Source of the DNA: Sclerodactyla briareus
Lineage: Eukaryota; Echinodermata; Holothuroidea; Dendrochirotida; Sclerodactylidae
Length of the DNA stretch: 64,000 bases
Reading direction: 5' to 3'
NCBI GenBank assembly: GCA_026419785.1
Contig: JAODTK010005860.1
Coordinates: forward strand, 1-64,000
Below are positions 12,561 through 24,299 of this stretch, piece after piece (position 1 is the first letter of the stretch; each line of letters starts with the position of its first letter). The translations under genes and the position numbers were made by a program. A model generated the notes under the pieces. That model saw nothing but the letters and a program-made list of their open reading frames with translations. It searched no databases and had not been told where the DNA came from.

Positions 12561-12902
12561 TTGTGAGGGGAGGCGTTCGAGGTTGGCGCAATATACGGCT
12601 AGTTATATTGTCTGTTCGCATTTTAGGTCCTAACAGAAATCGACAGGCTTTCCCTTATGACACTCCATGCTGATCTAGCACTTCCTGAGCAGATTAAAGA
12701 ATCCGACGTTCCCCTGATGACGACAAGGGCCTTATGTAACAAGCCGACTGAATTCCATATTTACAACAACAGGACACTCCAGGTTTGTTGTCTTTCATCA
12801 CAAATTCCTGGATGAGTGGTCACAGTACTCCTGCAAATCACAGAGAATGCAGACAAACTCTTCACTCACTCCCTCATTCATCTAACCTAATGCTCTGACA
12901 CA

Positions 12903-13085
12903 GCTAGTGGTATCTGTCCACAGCTACTGGTATCTGTTCACAGCTACGGTATGCTGTCACAGCTACTGGTATGCAGTCACAGCTACTGGTATGCTGTCAC
13001 AGCTACTGGTATGCTGTCACAAGCTACTGGTATGGCTGTCCACAGCTACTGGTATCTGGCCACAAGCGTCCTGTATGCCGTCACA
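12903..13085 (+). repeat. 20-bp minisatellite, ~9 copies
   Basis: Tandem copies of CACAGCTACTGGTATCTGTC and variants (GTATGCTGTC, GTATGCAGTC) with a near-constant 20-bp period and a few indels. Each unit contains the palindromic CAGCTA core. Confidence 0.9.
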
Positions 13086-13143
13086 CCACACGTTATAACT
13101 ATCAAATCAGTGAAGGTAGCATGAAAGGCCGTGGACAGTGTTG

Positions 13144-13783
13144 TCATGTGGAATAACCCTTCGGATCCTCCACCTGAACTAGAACAGGATTTTGCCCTCG
13201 AGCAATCGAGTGCCTGTTGAGGGAAATCCAATACCCGTTTGTCTTGGTCTCATTAGGCATGGTATTCCGAGACCCAGAGAATGTGCACGTTGCCACTATT
13301 GACAAGTTAGATTGACTGTTCGTGATTCTCCTTCTGGCTGAGACTTTCGTAGATGGGTGAGGAATCCGAAAAATTAGAACTTGTTTCCACTTTGGGCCCT
13401 CGTGGTATGACCAGGATGCCGGCTTGTTAGAGTGAATAAAACCAGTGACACATTTCATCCTCATTTGAATTCATTGGTAGGTTCCAAAGAGATGGCAGCC
13501 TTCCTTCACGAACACTCCATGCTGGTTTGTCTATCCCTAGACAGCTAAAGAACCTTATGCCTCCTGTTTGACAACAACACTGTGTTGTACAGTGCAAGCT
13601 GGGAGCCCCAAAATCACCTCTACAAGAATTTCCTCCCAGGTCATGTCCTGTGGGGATTGATGGGCTCGCTGCATGCAGATATTCAGTTCTGCTTTTGTGT
13701 TTGTTGGTATACTGGTCCTCTTGCAGTGACAGACACTTAAGAAAATTTGTCAATTTTTCGAAGGTCCAAAAAACACACACCAC
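13144..13783 (-). mobile_element. Possible LINE ORF1 (gag-like) remnant
   Basis: Two overlapping open frames on the minus strand give a protein-like tract (SCLGIDKPAWSVREGRLPSL). A diverged relative of the central part occurs at about 12630-12760 (shared word ACACTCCATGCTG and surroundings). It lies downstream of the EN-RT-RNase H element in the same orientation, so it would belong to a second copy. No zinc knuckle is visible, and the gag label is weak inference. Confidence 0.25.
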
Positions 13784-14546
13784 AGGAAATACAACTGAAT
13801 GGTACAGAAGGGTGTGTAAAATTATATTATAGATCGATTGGGAGTATCACCTTCTAAATTGACCTTGGATTCATTAACGTGGCCGGCCGTGTCTTTATCA
13901 CCATCAGACAAGAGGACATGCAGCCCACCCTTTAAATAGTTGATAATGGAACAGTCCTTTCGCATTTCCTTTTCCTTTCCTGTATTTTGGACAATCAATG
14001 GTTTTCTTCTCTGCAACCTAAATGGAGGCATGTTGGGAGTAACAGGATTACGGGTCCATCATCCTTTGAACCAAGGCTCTGGAACAACACATATTATCAT
14101 ACCTGGTCATTGTATGTCAAGAGCTTTTATTATAGGGGAAGGTGGTGTCATCAGACTTCAACCATATCTGACACATGATGGCAGGCCACAAAATGCGCTC
14201 ATTGCAAATGACACCTTTGATGGAGCTACAAATCTCTTACAAGTCATCATTTCTGTGAGACGTCCTGTCTGCACCATGTACGAAGCCAGTTTGTTTATAT
14301 AAGATAGCTCTACCACATTTCAGATTGTGGTAGTTGTAACTCTCAGACATTTGTTTTGAGTAGCCTGATAAAAGGAACACCTGCCTGCATAGTGGTCAGG
14401 TCTTCCCCTCTTCAATCACCACATTTCCAGCAAGTTGATGCCCTTGCTCGACCCATGGTTTACCGTGTTCTGAAGATTACGTGTCCTGTGGAGGACCTGT
14501 TAAAAACAGATTTAATTGATTTCTGCTGAGACAGAGAAGTTTTCTG

Positions 14547-15168
14547 CTAAGGTGAGCCGAGGCCCACCCTACATATTCCTTCGTTCTTACAGTTCTCTCT
14601 GATCAGCCATGGAGCCCTCCATTGTTTCATGGACCAGTCCTCGATCTTTCCCACACAACTAGCATATGGGACAGGAACAAAAGGCTCAGGCCCCTCAATC
14701 GAGTACTCTAATATCGCTTCAGCCAACTTTATCAGCTTCTTCATTGCCGTGGACACCCATATGACCAGGTATCCAGGCAATAAGAAGACGATTTGAAGCT
14801 CTTAAATTATTTGGTTATCCCCTACATGGCAACAACAGATCCAAATGTACCATATTGCTATCTATTGCCTTAATATCAGCCTGACTATCAAGCAGGATGA
14901 AAATGTTTTTGTTCTGGAATCCTTCCTTAAACAGTTTCTTAGCTACATGTGATATGGCTAAGTACTCAGTGTTCGAGATGAAGTGAGTCCTCACTAACAT
15001 AAGAGTTGAACAGATACTCCACCCCTGCACCAACTCTTCCATCAAGCTTGGATCCATCGATATAACACCGAAACGGGTCGTGTTGTGAGCCACTCTCAAT
15101 TTGACTGCAGCCTTCACTATCCAGAATGCGGCATTCAACATTCTTGATGAATATTCTGGTTTATTCAT
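14547..15168 (-). pseudogene. LINE RNase H domain
   Basis: Open frames at 15168-14815 and 14780-14547 together cover an RNase H fold. The first has NTEYLAISHVAKKLF followed by ILLDSQADIKAI, matching the family's Q-A-E..A and SDSQAAI.AL strands. The second begins at a PGY.VI.V block, corresponding to W.PGH.G..GNE.AD, and continues with SIEGPEPFVPVPYAS. The catalytic Glu (E of TEY) and Asp (D of DSQ) are visible. RNase H after RT is typical of I, Jockey and related clades. Confidence 0.7.
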
Positions 15169-15599
15169 CGATCAAGCTGGCATATGCAGAAGCGATGCTC
15201 TGTCCGCTTATGCAAACTTCACCATGCTTACGAAAGTTACCAACGGCTCTGGCTGGCCAAAGCCCCGCCTGTTGTTACAATATGATCCCCTGACCTCTCT
15301 GCTTTTATGACTTATCGAATTCAGCATTTCAGGCTGCATTTGGGTGCTCGGAAACGCGATGATATCATCAGCATGCTATCCCCCTCTGCACCTTAGAAAA
15401 ATATCCTTGAGTACAGTTTTCTCCCCCCCCCATGTTCTCCAAACAAACTAATCCAGGAAACACACGCATACGTCATGATAGGATGCAACATTGCCGTGTA
15501 TACCCACTTCATCATTTCTGGCTTGAGTCCCCACGTTTTGCCCACAAGTTGCTTGCATTGCACTAGGGGGCAGTGTCTTAGGACTACATGTGTAATGTG

Positions 15600-16620
15600 G
15601 CTTTTTCAACATAGCTCACTGTCCAGGATAGCCCCCAGCAGTTTTGCCTCTTTGGATAAGTTTAGTTTTTCTGCCGTTCATACAGAGGTTCACACAATAT
15701 TTGGATTCCTCGGTGCGTAAAGTAAAACAGATTAACTCGGTTTTACTAGACTGGAATTGCAGATCATTTCCGAGCCCAATATGCTGCAATGTTGAGCGCC
15801 CTTTGCAAAGAAATTTTGACCAACAGAGCACTCGTACCTGATACAAGTATCGCCAGGTCATCGGATACGCTGGGGCATAAATGTCCTTTTGGAGCTCACT
15901 AAAGGGAGTTGATAACACAGTTCCATAATAAAGGGGACACGATACCACCTTGGGGATTCACCTCATCACTTCCCGTTTGACCTTAGCACCACACAATTCT
16001 ACTTGAATCATTCGATGCTTCACCATACATCTATCCGATGGATGATCCAGGTTGGCACCTTCAGATCTAGAAGTGAATCTGTGAAATGCTTTTTTTTTGA
16101 TGTTACCTTGTCAAAGGCCCTACTATGTCCAAAAATATACCAGTGCCATTTTTTTTTTGGCAAAAGCCTGCTCGATACGCAGCACAAATTTATGCAGAGC
16201 CGTTTCTGTGGAGACTCCTGCTCTGAAACCCTACTGCGTCTTGGAGAGGCGATCGTAGATGTCAACTTCCTCGTTCAAGATGAGGACCCGTTCCAACCAT
16301 TTCAACTGAAATGATGTTAACGTTATCATTCGGAAAGACTTCACTTCGTGGTAGGTATTCTTTCCTGGCTTACGGAGAAAGACACCAGTGCCTTCTTTCC
16401 AGCCTTTGGAACGTTGCCCCCCCCCCCCAGCGCAGGATAGTGAACCCCTGGAAAGAGTACCGTAGTATCATCACTTTAGAACATTCAGCCTGTTTGGCAA
16501 CGTACAGGATAGATACCATCCAGTCCCCGTGAACCTGAAGGCTTAAATCATCCACCGCAGCCTTCATTCGCTCTTCAGAGCAAATGATTGCCAAGAGGTT
16601 ATCTTCAACCATGCAAGTGT
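15600..16620 (-). pseudogene. LINE reverse transcriptase domain
   Basis: Fingers and palm motifs are readable in shifting frames. SFRMITLTSFQLKWLER lies at 16345-16295, then FRAGVSTETALHKF at about 16240-16195, then a degraded block A (FLDIVG.FD) near 16130. NPQGGIVSPLLWN lies at 15960-15922. The catalytic DDLAILVSG has its Asp pair encoded at 15862-15857. The residue before the Asp pair is disturbed by a one-base change (expected Y-A-D-D). The block order matches non-LTR RTs. At least three frame changes make it non-functional as read. Confidence 0.75.
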
Positions 16621-17149
16621 TGCCACTGGTGGACCCATCTGTCTGGTTGTTATCTAACCCTTACCTGCCTGGTGAGAGGCTTCAAGGAGAACAGGTCAAG
16701 GTTTCTTCTGGCATATCTGTATATACACCAACCAAATCCCATACACAGCTAACTTTGGCTTGTATTATCCCATCGAAGTGCTTTCACCAATTTAGATATT
16801 GGTGATTGCCCCTCCATTGCCTCTGTAAACTGCTGCCAAGAAGCCCTTTGCGTGACCTCTTTTCTGAGACTTGCCAATCTGCATTCCACCAGGTATTCAC
16901 CTTACTGCTTCGCGCACCTTCCGCATGGCAGGCTGCCTCCAAAGAGTGAATAACAGCATTCTGGACCTTCTGGGAGTGGTCTTCCACCTCTTCTGCTCTG
17001 GTGTCCAACTAACTCCAGATAATCCTCTGATGAGTTCATCCACATACTTGGTCCAGCAGTTTTCCCTGTCACATTCTACATTTTTGGTATACTGCTTTTT
17101 CACTGTGAACCTAATCACATGTGATCAGAGAAATTATGGCACATCATGA

Positions 17150-17790
17150 CATACCACTCATTCAACCACATCCCAAGCCAACTGGTTCACTATTGTCCAC
17201 GTCTAGTACTTCTTTACTAACTCGTTCTGAATGTTGGTTTGTTGCCGACATTACAGACCTCAAGGGGTTAACTGGCACACAGTACTCTAGAAGTTCTTCT
17301 CCTCTGTCTTGACATCAGAGGAACCCCAGACTGTATGATGTCATTTGCATCTGTCCCCGAGGACACCATGAATATCTTCCTCTCACACGTAGTCCACCAG
17401 CTCCCTGAGTATGTTGGAGGAGCCGAAGCTCATGACTCATTTTCGATCAGACAAAACAGTCTCCATCCCTGCACACATATCTCTGCTCTCACCGCGACCA
17501 GATCAGCATTGAAAACCTAGAGATCAAGTGACACTTGAGATTGAATAGCATAAAGGCAAGCCCTAGGACGGTCACCTTCCTTGTTTCCCAAGAAGATGTC
17601 CCATCCCATGGAATTGACCCCCTTACCGAATCACCATATGTCCAGGTTCTTGAGCAAAGACTAACCCCGACTTAATGTGTTTTGGTTACTCATTGCAAGT
17701 TTATCATAAATAGCTAGCAGCTTTACTCTTATGAGGTTAATCTTCCCCGCATGTGATGTTATTCCATACTGCTGGTGGCAGTCCCTTGCC
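17150..17790 (-). pseudogene. LINE endonuclease domain
   Basis: AP-endonuclease-like domain that would nick target DNA to prime reverse transcription. The minus strand shows an AQEP motif at 17655-17641, GDRPRACLYA at 17576-17547, a degraded metal-site block (FMVSSGTDANDI) near 17370-17340, and RVSKEVLDV at 17226-17200. These correspond to the QEP, RPRA, D.NAHH..WGS and LD(V/L)T blocks of the family. Stops and frameshifts separate them, and the expected His residues of the NAHH block are not intact. It is followed by the linker block with TWWNADW near 16880. Confidence 0.65.
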
Positions 17791-18599
17791 TGTACTTGGT
17801 GCTTGACATGATTTGCCCAGCTGAGTGGTGAATAGGGTTGTTCCCAGATGAATGTCCTGGGTTTTTTACTGTCTCCCTCACTGCTCCCCTACCTAGCTCA
17901 TGAACGGGTGCCTTCAACTACCTCCCAATCGGCAGTCTCCGGCTCCTTGAGTTGGCGTGTGACAGCTCGGGATTGTTTTTGTCGTTTGACGGCTCCTTCT
18001 TCTCTAAACAGTATCCTTCTGGCACTCTGCATATAGGGCTTAGTCCAGTTTTTTCAGGCCAGAAAGGAGGGATCACGGAGCTTTACTGCCCTGGTATATT
18101 TCTGCTGATGTCTGTCATACTCCTCCATGACTGACAGAAGTTATTTTTTTCTTCTGCTCAGTATAATCAGTTCTCATTTGGGAGTATCATATTAATCATT
18201 GACATTTGGAGCAAAATAATATTTTGATCATGTCAACTGCTCCTCTGGTCAGGCCTAAGCAGATCTTGATTAGATCTTGACTTTTCACTTCTGGTTCTGC
18301 TGTAATGCAGTGGAATTCTGGGTTGCTCGATTTGTTTAGGGATATTTGTGAGTTTCATCGGTCGCTTGACATTCCCATTGAACTTGAATCTCATGTTGGT
18401 TGGATCCTATATTTCCCTGGAGTAGTCCTCAAAATGGCAGCTGGAAGCAGGTTGGGAAAGGTTACACCCCTGCCTTCAATATCCTCTGAGCACTAGTAGA
18501 GAAGAAGAGTTATTGCCGGTGTTTTCATTCATGATCATTGCGACAAAGTTTCTTTGATGAGCCTAGAAATTGGCCTCCCGAACACGTAGAATTCACATC

Positions 18600-19900
18600 A
18601 ATCTAAGCCACTGTCAAGTGGAACCACTCTTCACATTACTCACATTGGGTCCACGGACACCTATCCAAAGGGATCACCTTATTTAATCTGGGTGAAAGCA
18701 TACATTCGATCATAATTAAAACCAAGCCTAACGAGCTTGATAGACCCAGGACTATAATTGCAGAACCCTAGACTATACTAACCCATGTATCTTTCCAGGA
18801 GTGCTGCCACCTGACAAGTTTATTCTTACAAGCAATACCCAAATCAAAGCTTGAATGATCAGAAAAAAAAAACGTTGATCTACTACCTTCCCACATTTGG
18901 TTTCCTTCTCATGTTTCAGGCGGCCATGGCAGGGGTCCCCAACCGTACTCCAGCTAGTGACAATTATGTATGTCTCCTCGTAGATTAGGCCAAAGATTCG
19001 CTTGACTCGCCCTCATCAAGCCAGACATGATAGCAGACTTGGTGATTCCCTTGGATGTTGTCCCTTGACACCTTGCGATGATGCTAAGCACCTCATTTTC
19101 CCCAGATCATTCTCTCCTTTGCCTTGGGCCAATCATGTGATTGGTCCTTTGTGTGTGTTTAATGATCAACAGAATAATTCATAGCTACATAATCTGTCTA
19201 TAACAACTAGGATCAAAATGTGAGGAAAAAATAGCACTAATATACATACATACTAATAAAACGGCGGATATTATGATGAGACAGATAAAATACTAGGGTT
19301 CGGTGTGATAGGATTGTACATGATACGAAGTTATAGCTTGCACAGGCTTGTATAGTCACTAGTCCTAGGAAACATTAAAAAAGAATCGCTAGAAATTATA
19401 GTGATCAAAAGAATGCACGTACATGCTTGTGTACGCTGTAGTCTATATATAATGAGCCTTGTCCACCATGAATCTAACAGTCCCTACCCTATAACTCTCT
19501 GCCTCTGACTACCGCGAGTGCTGTGCAATCGATCGATCGAAGTTCGACCCACAACCAATCAGAATTATTAACCAGCAGGCGTGCTCCTCGTCTGCTGTTT
19601 GCCAGCACAGACAAAGGCTGTGACAGTCAAAAGAGGTCTATTACCTATATAGCGGTCACTCTGTTACCGGGTCCATACATACGGTTCTGGCTATTCGTTT
19701 GTAAACAATATTGATTTGCAACCAAAATGGCACATATGAGGGAACCACAAAAGGTTCTCGTCAGGCTTTAGACAATCTACTCAAACATCAAAAACAGCCT
19801 CTACCTAGAACCATCATGATCCCCAGAGAATCTGCTCCTCATAATCGGAGACAACTATGACCATAAATCCCCATGTGTTAACTCTCATTGGTGACAGAAT
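18600..19900. other. No recognised gene
   Basis: AT-rich. A TATATATAA word at about 19445-19453 precedes an ATG at 19469, but that frame stops after eight codons. Nothing else is supported. Confidence 0.4.
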
Positions 19901-19949
19901 TCATAATTAGAATATAGAACATTAGAATCTACCAAAGTGCACTACTCTC

Positions 19950-21320
19950 GATGGAAGAAGCTCATCAAAGAGCAGAACCGCAGCCCTACAGAGGAATAAT
20001 TGTGGTATCCTTCATTTCTTCAATCTCAAACCCCCCTCACGTCACAGAGCAAGGGAATCCATGATTTTTCACTCGAATTTCATGTCCAAATGAGACTGAG
20101 GAGATTCAAAATTGGTGTTAGTGTCTTGATACTTGGTTTTTCAATCTGAGAAAGTTTTGGTGGTCAATCTGGCACCATTGCCTTGGCCTTTAAAAAGTGA
20201 GAGTAATGGAGCTTGGAAGATCTTGATGGATTATTTTTTGAGAGATGTGGGGAAAAGCCTTTATTTCAAGTGGTAATCCAGCCTGATGATATTCTGGCAT
20301 CAAAGTACCTTTATGTATGATAGTTTGTAAATAGCCTGGTCCCTATTTTCAGTTTCAAAAAGTCCATACATCTTTGAGAATGATTATTGGAAAACTCTGA
20401 CTCAAGATTATAATAGTACTGTCTTTTATAATTTTAGCATAAAAAGGAATTATTATGTACATGATCTATATCATAATGATTGGGTTTCCCGTCAATATGG
20501 GCAGTTAGGTAGGACTATAATTTGAGTCACTTCCTGTTATGTTTATATAATGGGTTAATTTCGGCTATCCCTATACACTCGAAGGAAACATTTTTAATGA
20601 CCTTAATCGTCCCTAAACTTTAAAAGGACTTGATTGTCAACGTTGATAGTCCAGTGTCAGATTCCTTGGGTGGACTATGTTACTATAATGAAGAATGAAT
20701 ATAAACCACCTATTTCACTTCAGAAATGGAGATATGATTTTAATGCTACGAAATGGTCGTATATTTTTTCTATGTTGGTTATTCAGTGAGAGATTCTAAA
20801 TTGCCATTATTTTCAATTTTGGCTTTTACATAAATATTGGGTACTATGCTTGGCTATTCATGATGAAGATATAGACGTCCTTCTCTGTGCTTTATTGTCA
20901 ATTACCCGAAACCATGAACATCTCTTTTTGAGACTGTCATCTTCGTCATCCTTTATTTTTAGATAGAAGTTAAGTATATGGAAACATTCTTTGTAAAAAT
21001 TTTCGCGATAAGAGACTTTTCTTTGGGTTAAAAGCAATTGCGGAAGCATCCATACAATTCCGTAATCTACCATATGAAATTTCACATTTTCAAGTGCAAA
21101 CTGGAGAAAAAGCTTCTCATATAAACGAATTTGACCATTATTATAGATTTGCTCTGAGATTGAAAAGTCCATCTCTAAGGACCCAGTGGAGAAAAGTATT
21201 TTAAGTATAATGCAATTGATTATATATTTAATCTCGTGAGAAGGGATTTTAATATGCATTATAATTGTTGATCTGCAAGTTGAATTATACACAGCAATGT
21301 TACCTGACAAGAATGATGAT
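19950..21320 (+). mobile_element. Decayed L1/Tx1-like LINE C-terminal part
   Basis: The plus strand carries scattered protein-like blocks: NDYWKTLTQDYNSTVFYNF near 20375-20440, ISLQKWRYDFNATKWSYIF at 20715-20772, FQFWLLHKYW at 20811-20840, and HEHLFL near 20913. The series resembles the region of L1/Tx1 LINEs after the RT (W...FQ.R.LH.I......C..C....E...HLF..C). The expected cysteines are degraded. The 150-codon minus-strand ORF over 20858-21310 starts at TTG and looks like an antisense shadow. Confidence 0.4.
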
Positions 21321-21906
21321 TATGTGAAATGAATAGATGGAAAAAAAAATCCTTCACCACAACTTTTTTGGTTGTCCTAATAGTCCCAACTCAGTGGTTT
21401 TGTGTTATCACTGGTCCAGTCTCAAGGACACACCTATAAACTTGAAAGGTTTACTTGTGTATTAAGCATACCCTCACCCCCTTGGCCTCTTACACACAGT
21501 GTGTTTATTCATGGGCATTCTCAACAAAGTAGGCCAATCTAAAAGGGTCAATGAATTAGTATGTATATGGCAGAGTGGGGAGTTGAGTGCCCCCTGACAG
21601 GTTCACTGGGAAGAACAGCCTGACATAGGTGCCGGCAGAACTTCCTGTTTGATTAACTGTTTTCCCACAATACGGTACATGTAAAACCCCCTCACCACGG
21701 GTGACCCAGAACACACATTCAACCCCAGCACAACCGGGAACAACGTACCCCCTACCACCCCACCCCCTCCATCACGACAGGTCTCCACACAGAATTGCAA
21801 ACAATTGAGTTTGAGGCGAGTTGGGCTTACAACAGCACCAGATTAAAACCTTTCTAAAGGCCTGGGTGAAATTAAGCACTTTAGATGTATCCAAACCTTT
21901 CTATTA

Positions 21907-21907
21907 C

Positions 21908-21941
<34 letters not shown>

Positions 21942-21943
21942 TT
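21907..21943 (+). repeat. AAT microsatellite
   Basis: About eleven uninterrupted AAT units. Confidence 0.95.
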
Positions 21944-22109
21944 TAACATTATTAGACAAGGGAACAGATATCTTTTACATCTGGGACAATGACAGAATGA
22001 CCCGTATTTACCTAGCCCTGCTTGAAAAGAATACGGTTTGTCATCGTGGAAACCTCTGATCAGACCAATACTGGCATAACTGCTATACTTGAAATGCTTG
22101 TTGCTGCTA

Positions 22110-22135
22110 CCCCCCCCCCCCCCCCCCCCCCCCCT
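22110..22135 (+). repeat. Poly-C tract
   Basis: Uninterrupted C run of about 26 bases. This length is prone to consensus error. Confidence 0.95.
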
Positions 22136-22779
22136 TCTGTTTGTTGTTGGGTCAAGTCAAACGCTTACCTGATGTCCAAAAAACCAAAGGGTGAGATCTA
22201 TGTCTGAACTATAACATCATCCACCAATACCTACCCAACAAACAGGAGTCACATATTTTACCCTGTGTTGTAATGTCGGCAGAAATCAATTTTTCCTGTT
22301 TTTCTTCTTTTTGAATGGACAATAAATGTTTTCTATCTCATCTCCCTATGAATTTTGTATGTACTGCTACCGTCCCCATTAATTTGCAAAATTTACAGGA
22401 AAATTTAAGTTTCCCCTATGTGAACAAACTTGACGGATGGGAAACTTCATTTGTTCCTGAAAAAGTCAGGTTCATTCCGAATTCACCGTGGTCCGAATTG
22501 GCATCCGTTCTTGTGGGGATTTTCCAAACTTTGTCAGAATTGAATAATACTTGGTTAATGGGGAGGTCTTTCTCCCACAAAGGTAGAAGGAAGTGGAAAG
22601 CAGAGGAGGGCCTACTAGTATTTTGGAATTTCCCAAGTTTGCGACTATTTAGGAAGGAATTTCAAGTAAATTGACAATATCTACTGGAGTAACAAGTTTT
22701 ACTGTTTGGCCTGAGTAGCCACTGCCTGTCCCATGGCAAGGGCCATCGCGACCAGTTTTGGGTGTCTTGTTAACATAGA

Positions 22780-23310
22780 TTTAAGGTCATTCGTGTACCT
22801 AATTTGTCATAGTTTTGTTAGATTTCATGAAGCTGATTGGTATGGTTTACCTGTCAATTCAATCCCAATATTTTAACACCGATTGAGTAAACTGGGGGAT
22901 CATCAAAAAATTCGTGGTGCTTTATTTTACTTCATTCATGCAAATTCCCATGAAACCTATTATAAATACAAAATGAAACGCATAAGTGTGGTCCACTGTT
23001 GCTCCGAAGTTATTTCAAATTAGAAAATGGGTCACTGGAAGTCATTATTGTGTCTAATTTGGCATAATTTAGGCATTTAGTCACCTTTTTTCCATAAACT
23101 TAATACTTCTTGGTAGACACGGTCCAATAATCCAGTCCCCTTGTAATTTGCATTTGGTTCACTATTCATAGTAAGCTGTTTCTGTTGGCCTGCTTCTACC
23201 AAATCTGGAAGGCCACACCTGAATGCCTTGACTTTGTTTTTTGCATTGTAACTGATAGAAAAAAACCTGAGTGTGCAACCAGGCGAGTCACTGGGGCGAT
23301 CAATAGTGAG
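22780..23310 (+). repeat. R1 repeat copy (diverged)
   Basis: It carries R1 wording (TTTCATGAAGCTGATTGGTA, CATGCAAATTCCCATGAAAC) and ends with a degraded cap, AACCAGGCGAGTCACTGGGG, at 23277-23296. The stretch at about 22685-22780 is also similar to 46030-46120. Confidence 0.6.
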
Positions 23311-23645
23311 CTGGTACTTTTGCTATTTAGTCCTTGTGTCTGGCCATAGGTTGTCAGAATTGAATACAGGAATAACTAAACCATTTCCAGCTTTCTATTT
23401 TGCCAGACTGCGTAAGTAGTGTTTTAAGCATCAAATCACGTTGTGGATTTGGGATCAAGCGATCATCTGGAGGTCTGTATGAGGTCAGCATCTAATTAAT
23501 GGAGTGGGTGTTTAAGAATTCGAAGTTGGTGGGTCATGTGTGTCATGTTGAGTCCACAAAACGTCTCTCATCTACAAGAAATTTTACCTTTGTGTGTTTT
23601 TTGTCTCCTTCCTTTGGCGTCCCCTCTTCAGCAGACAGTACTCAA

Positions 23646-24208
23646 TGAGTGGCAGGAGGAGGCGGGTGAGCAAGTAATAGGATCTCCCTATGGGTATTCG
23701 TGCACTGCCGTCGAGAGCAATGCCTCCAGAAGTATTTCAAGAGCAAAGCCTGGTCAACAGCTATAGCCTTGATGAAGAGTGAACCCTCTACCCAAATCAG
23801 GTGAAGGATTCTGGGGCCAATGGATCCTTCCAGAAGGACGATGCCAAAAAAAAAAAACAAGAAGACCCAAGTAGCAGAAGCATCTTCTTGCTCGCACGGA
23901 GGAAAAGACAGAGAAAGCCAAGCTTGCCACAGCCGGAAGACCGGCTGCATCCAAGGCTAGGAAGCCACGAAAGAATACCTTCAAGAGATGAAGCTGCCAA
24001 GTGTCTGCAGCACGGGAAAAAAGACTGCAATCCCAAGAAATTGAAAGCAAAAGTCACAAATAAGAAGAGAATTGTGAAGCTGGCTGCCAGGGAATCATCA
24101 GAAGAGAAGACTGCAAAGATGAAGGTCACTAAGAAATCTGCCACAGGGAGGCAAAAGAAGAAGGTACGGCCAAGAAAGACGTCCAGGAAGTGCAATCTTG
24201 CCAGTTAA
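23646..24208 (+). pseudogene. Linker histone H1-like, frame-disrupted
   Basis: Linker histones bind nucleosomal linker DNA through a winged-helix globular domain and a Lys/Ala-rich tail. An ATG at 23646 opens MSGRRRRVSK. The globular domain is then seen in pieces: IRAL near 23698, EQCLQKYFKSK near 23717-23750 (compare RQ.I.KYIK.. in H1), and QVKDSGANGSFQKDD at 23798-23842. The last matches the H1 signature QVKGTGASGSF. The tail (23845-24205) is Lys/Arg-rich in overlapping frames, with KAKLATAGRPAASKARKPRK in one and KLKAKVTNKKRIVKLAARES in the frame that ends at TAA 24206-24208. The globular part is about 15-20 residues short and needs several frame changes, one beside an A12 run at 23848-23859. 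A histone stem-loop follows. The CAG at 23629-23631 after a pyrimidine tract could be an acceptor. It is either a pseudogene or a gene damaged by consensus errors. Confidence 0.75.
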
Positions 24209-24244
24209 TGTAGCAACCTCTTTTGGTGTTGCAAGCCCAACAAC

Positions 24245-24260
24245 GGCTCTTTTCAGGGCC
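24245..24260 (+). terminator. Histone mRNA 3' stem-loop
   Basis: GGCTCTTTTCAGGGCC forms a 6-bp stem with a TTTC loop, which is the canonical replication-dependent histone 3' hairpin with a single G-U pair. It sits 37 bases after the H1-like stop codon and is followed by ACTAAA. A purine-rich stretch, CAGAAGAGAG, at 24272-24281 is in place for a histone downstream element that pairs with U7 snRNA. Such mRNAs are cleaved without a poly(A) tail and bound by SLBP. Confidence 0.85.
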
Positions 24261-24299
24261 ACTAAAATCCCAGAAGAGAGTTGTGGCAGCTCAATTCTC

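Larger units (their letters stand above)
14400..18550 (-). mobile_element. Decayed non-LTR retrotransposon with EN, RT and RNase H
   Basis: On the minus strand the segment shows, in order, endonuclease, reverse transcriptase and RNase H motifs (listed separately). This is the domain order of I/Jockey-group LINEs that keep RNase H. The region upstream of the endonuclease (about 17850-18550) probably holds ORF1, but no zinc knuckle was found. Every domain is split across frames by small indels, so the copy cannot make a full protein as given. The 5' edge near 18.5 kb and the 3' edge near 14.4 kb are approximate. Clade assignment needs a tree. Confidence 0.75.

Noticed and set aside
12900..13085. 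CRISPR-like regular repeats
   Set aside because: The 20-bp units are directly tandem without unique spacers, which makes this a minisatellite in a eukaryotic genome.
13940..14302. 120-codon plus-strand ORF
   Set aside because: It sits between LINE remnants of the opposite strand and has no recognised features.
20858..21310. 150-codon minus-strand ORF, among the longest in the window
   Set aside because: It starts at TTG, not ATG, and lies opposite plus-strand blocks that look like a LINE C-terminus, so it is most likely an antisense shadow.
22315..22674. 119-codon plus-strand ORF
   Set aside because: Open and mildly protein-like, but with no family, promoter or splice signal, and it adjoins repeat sequence.
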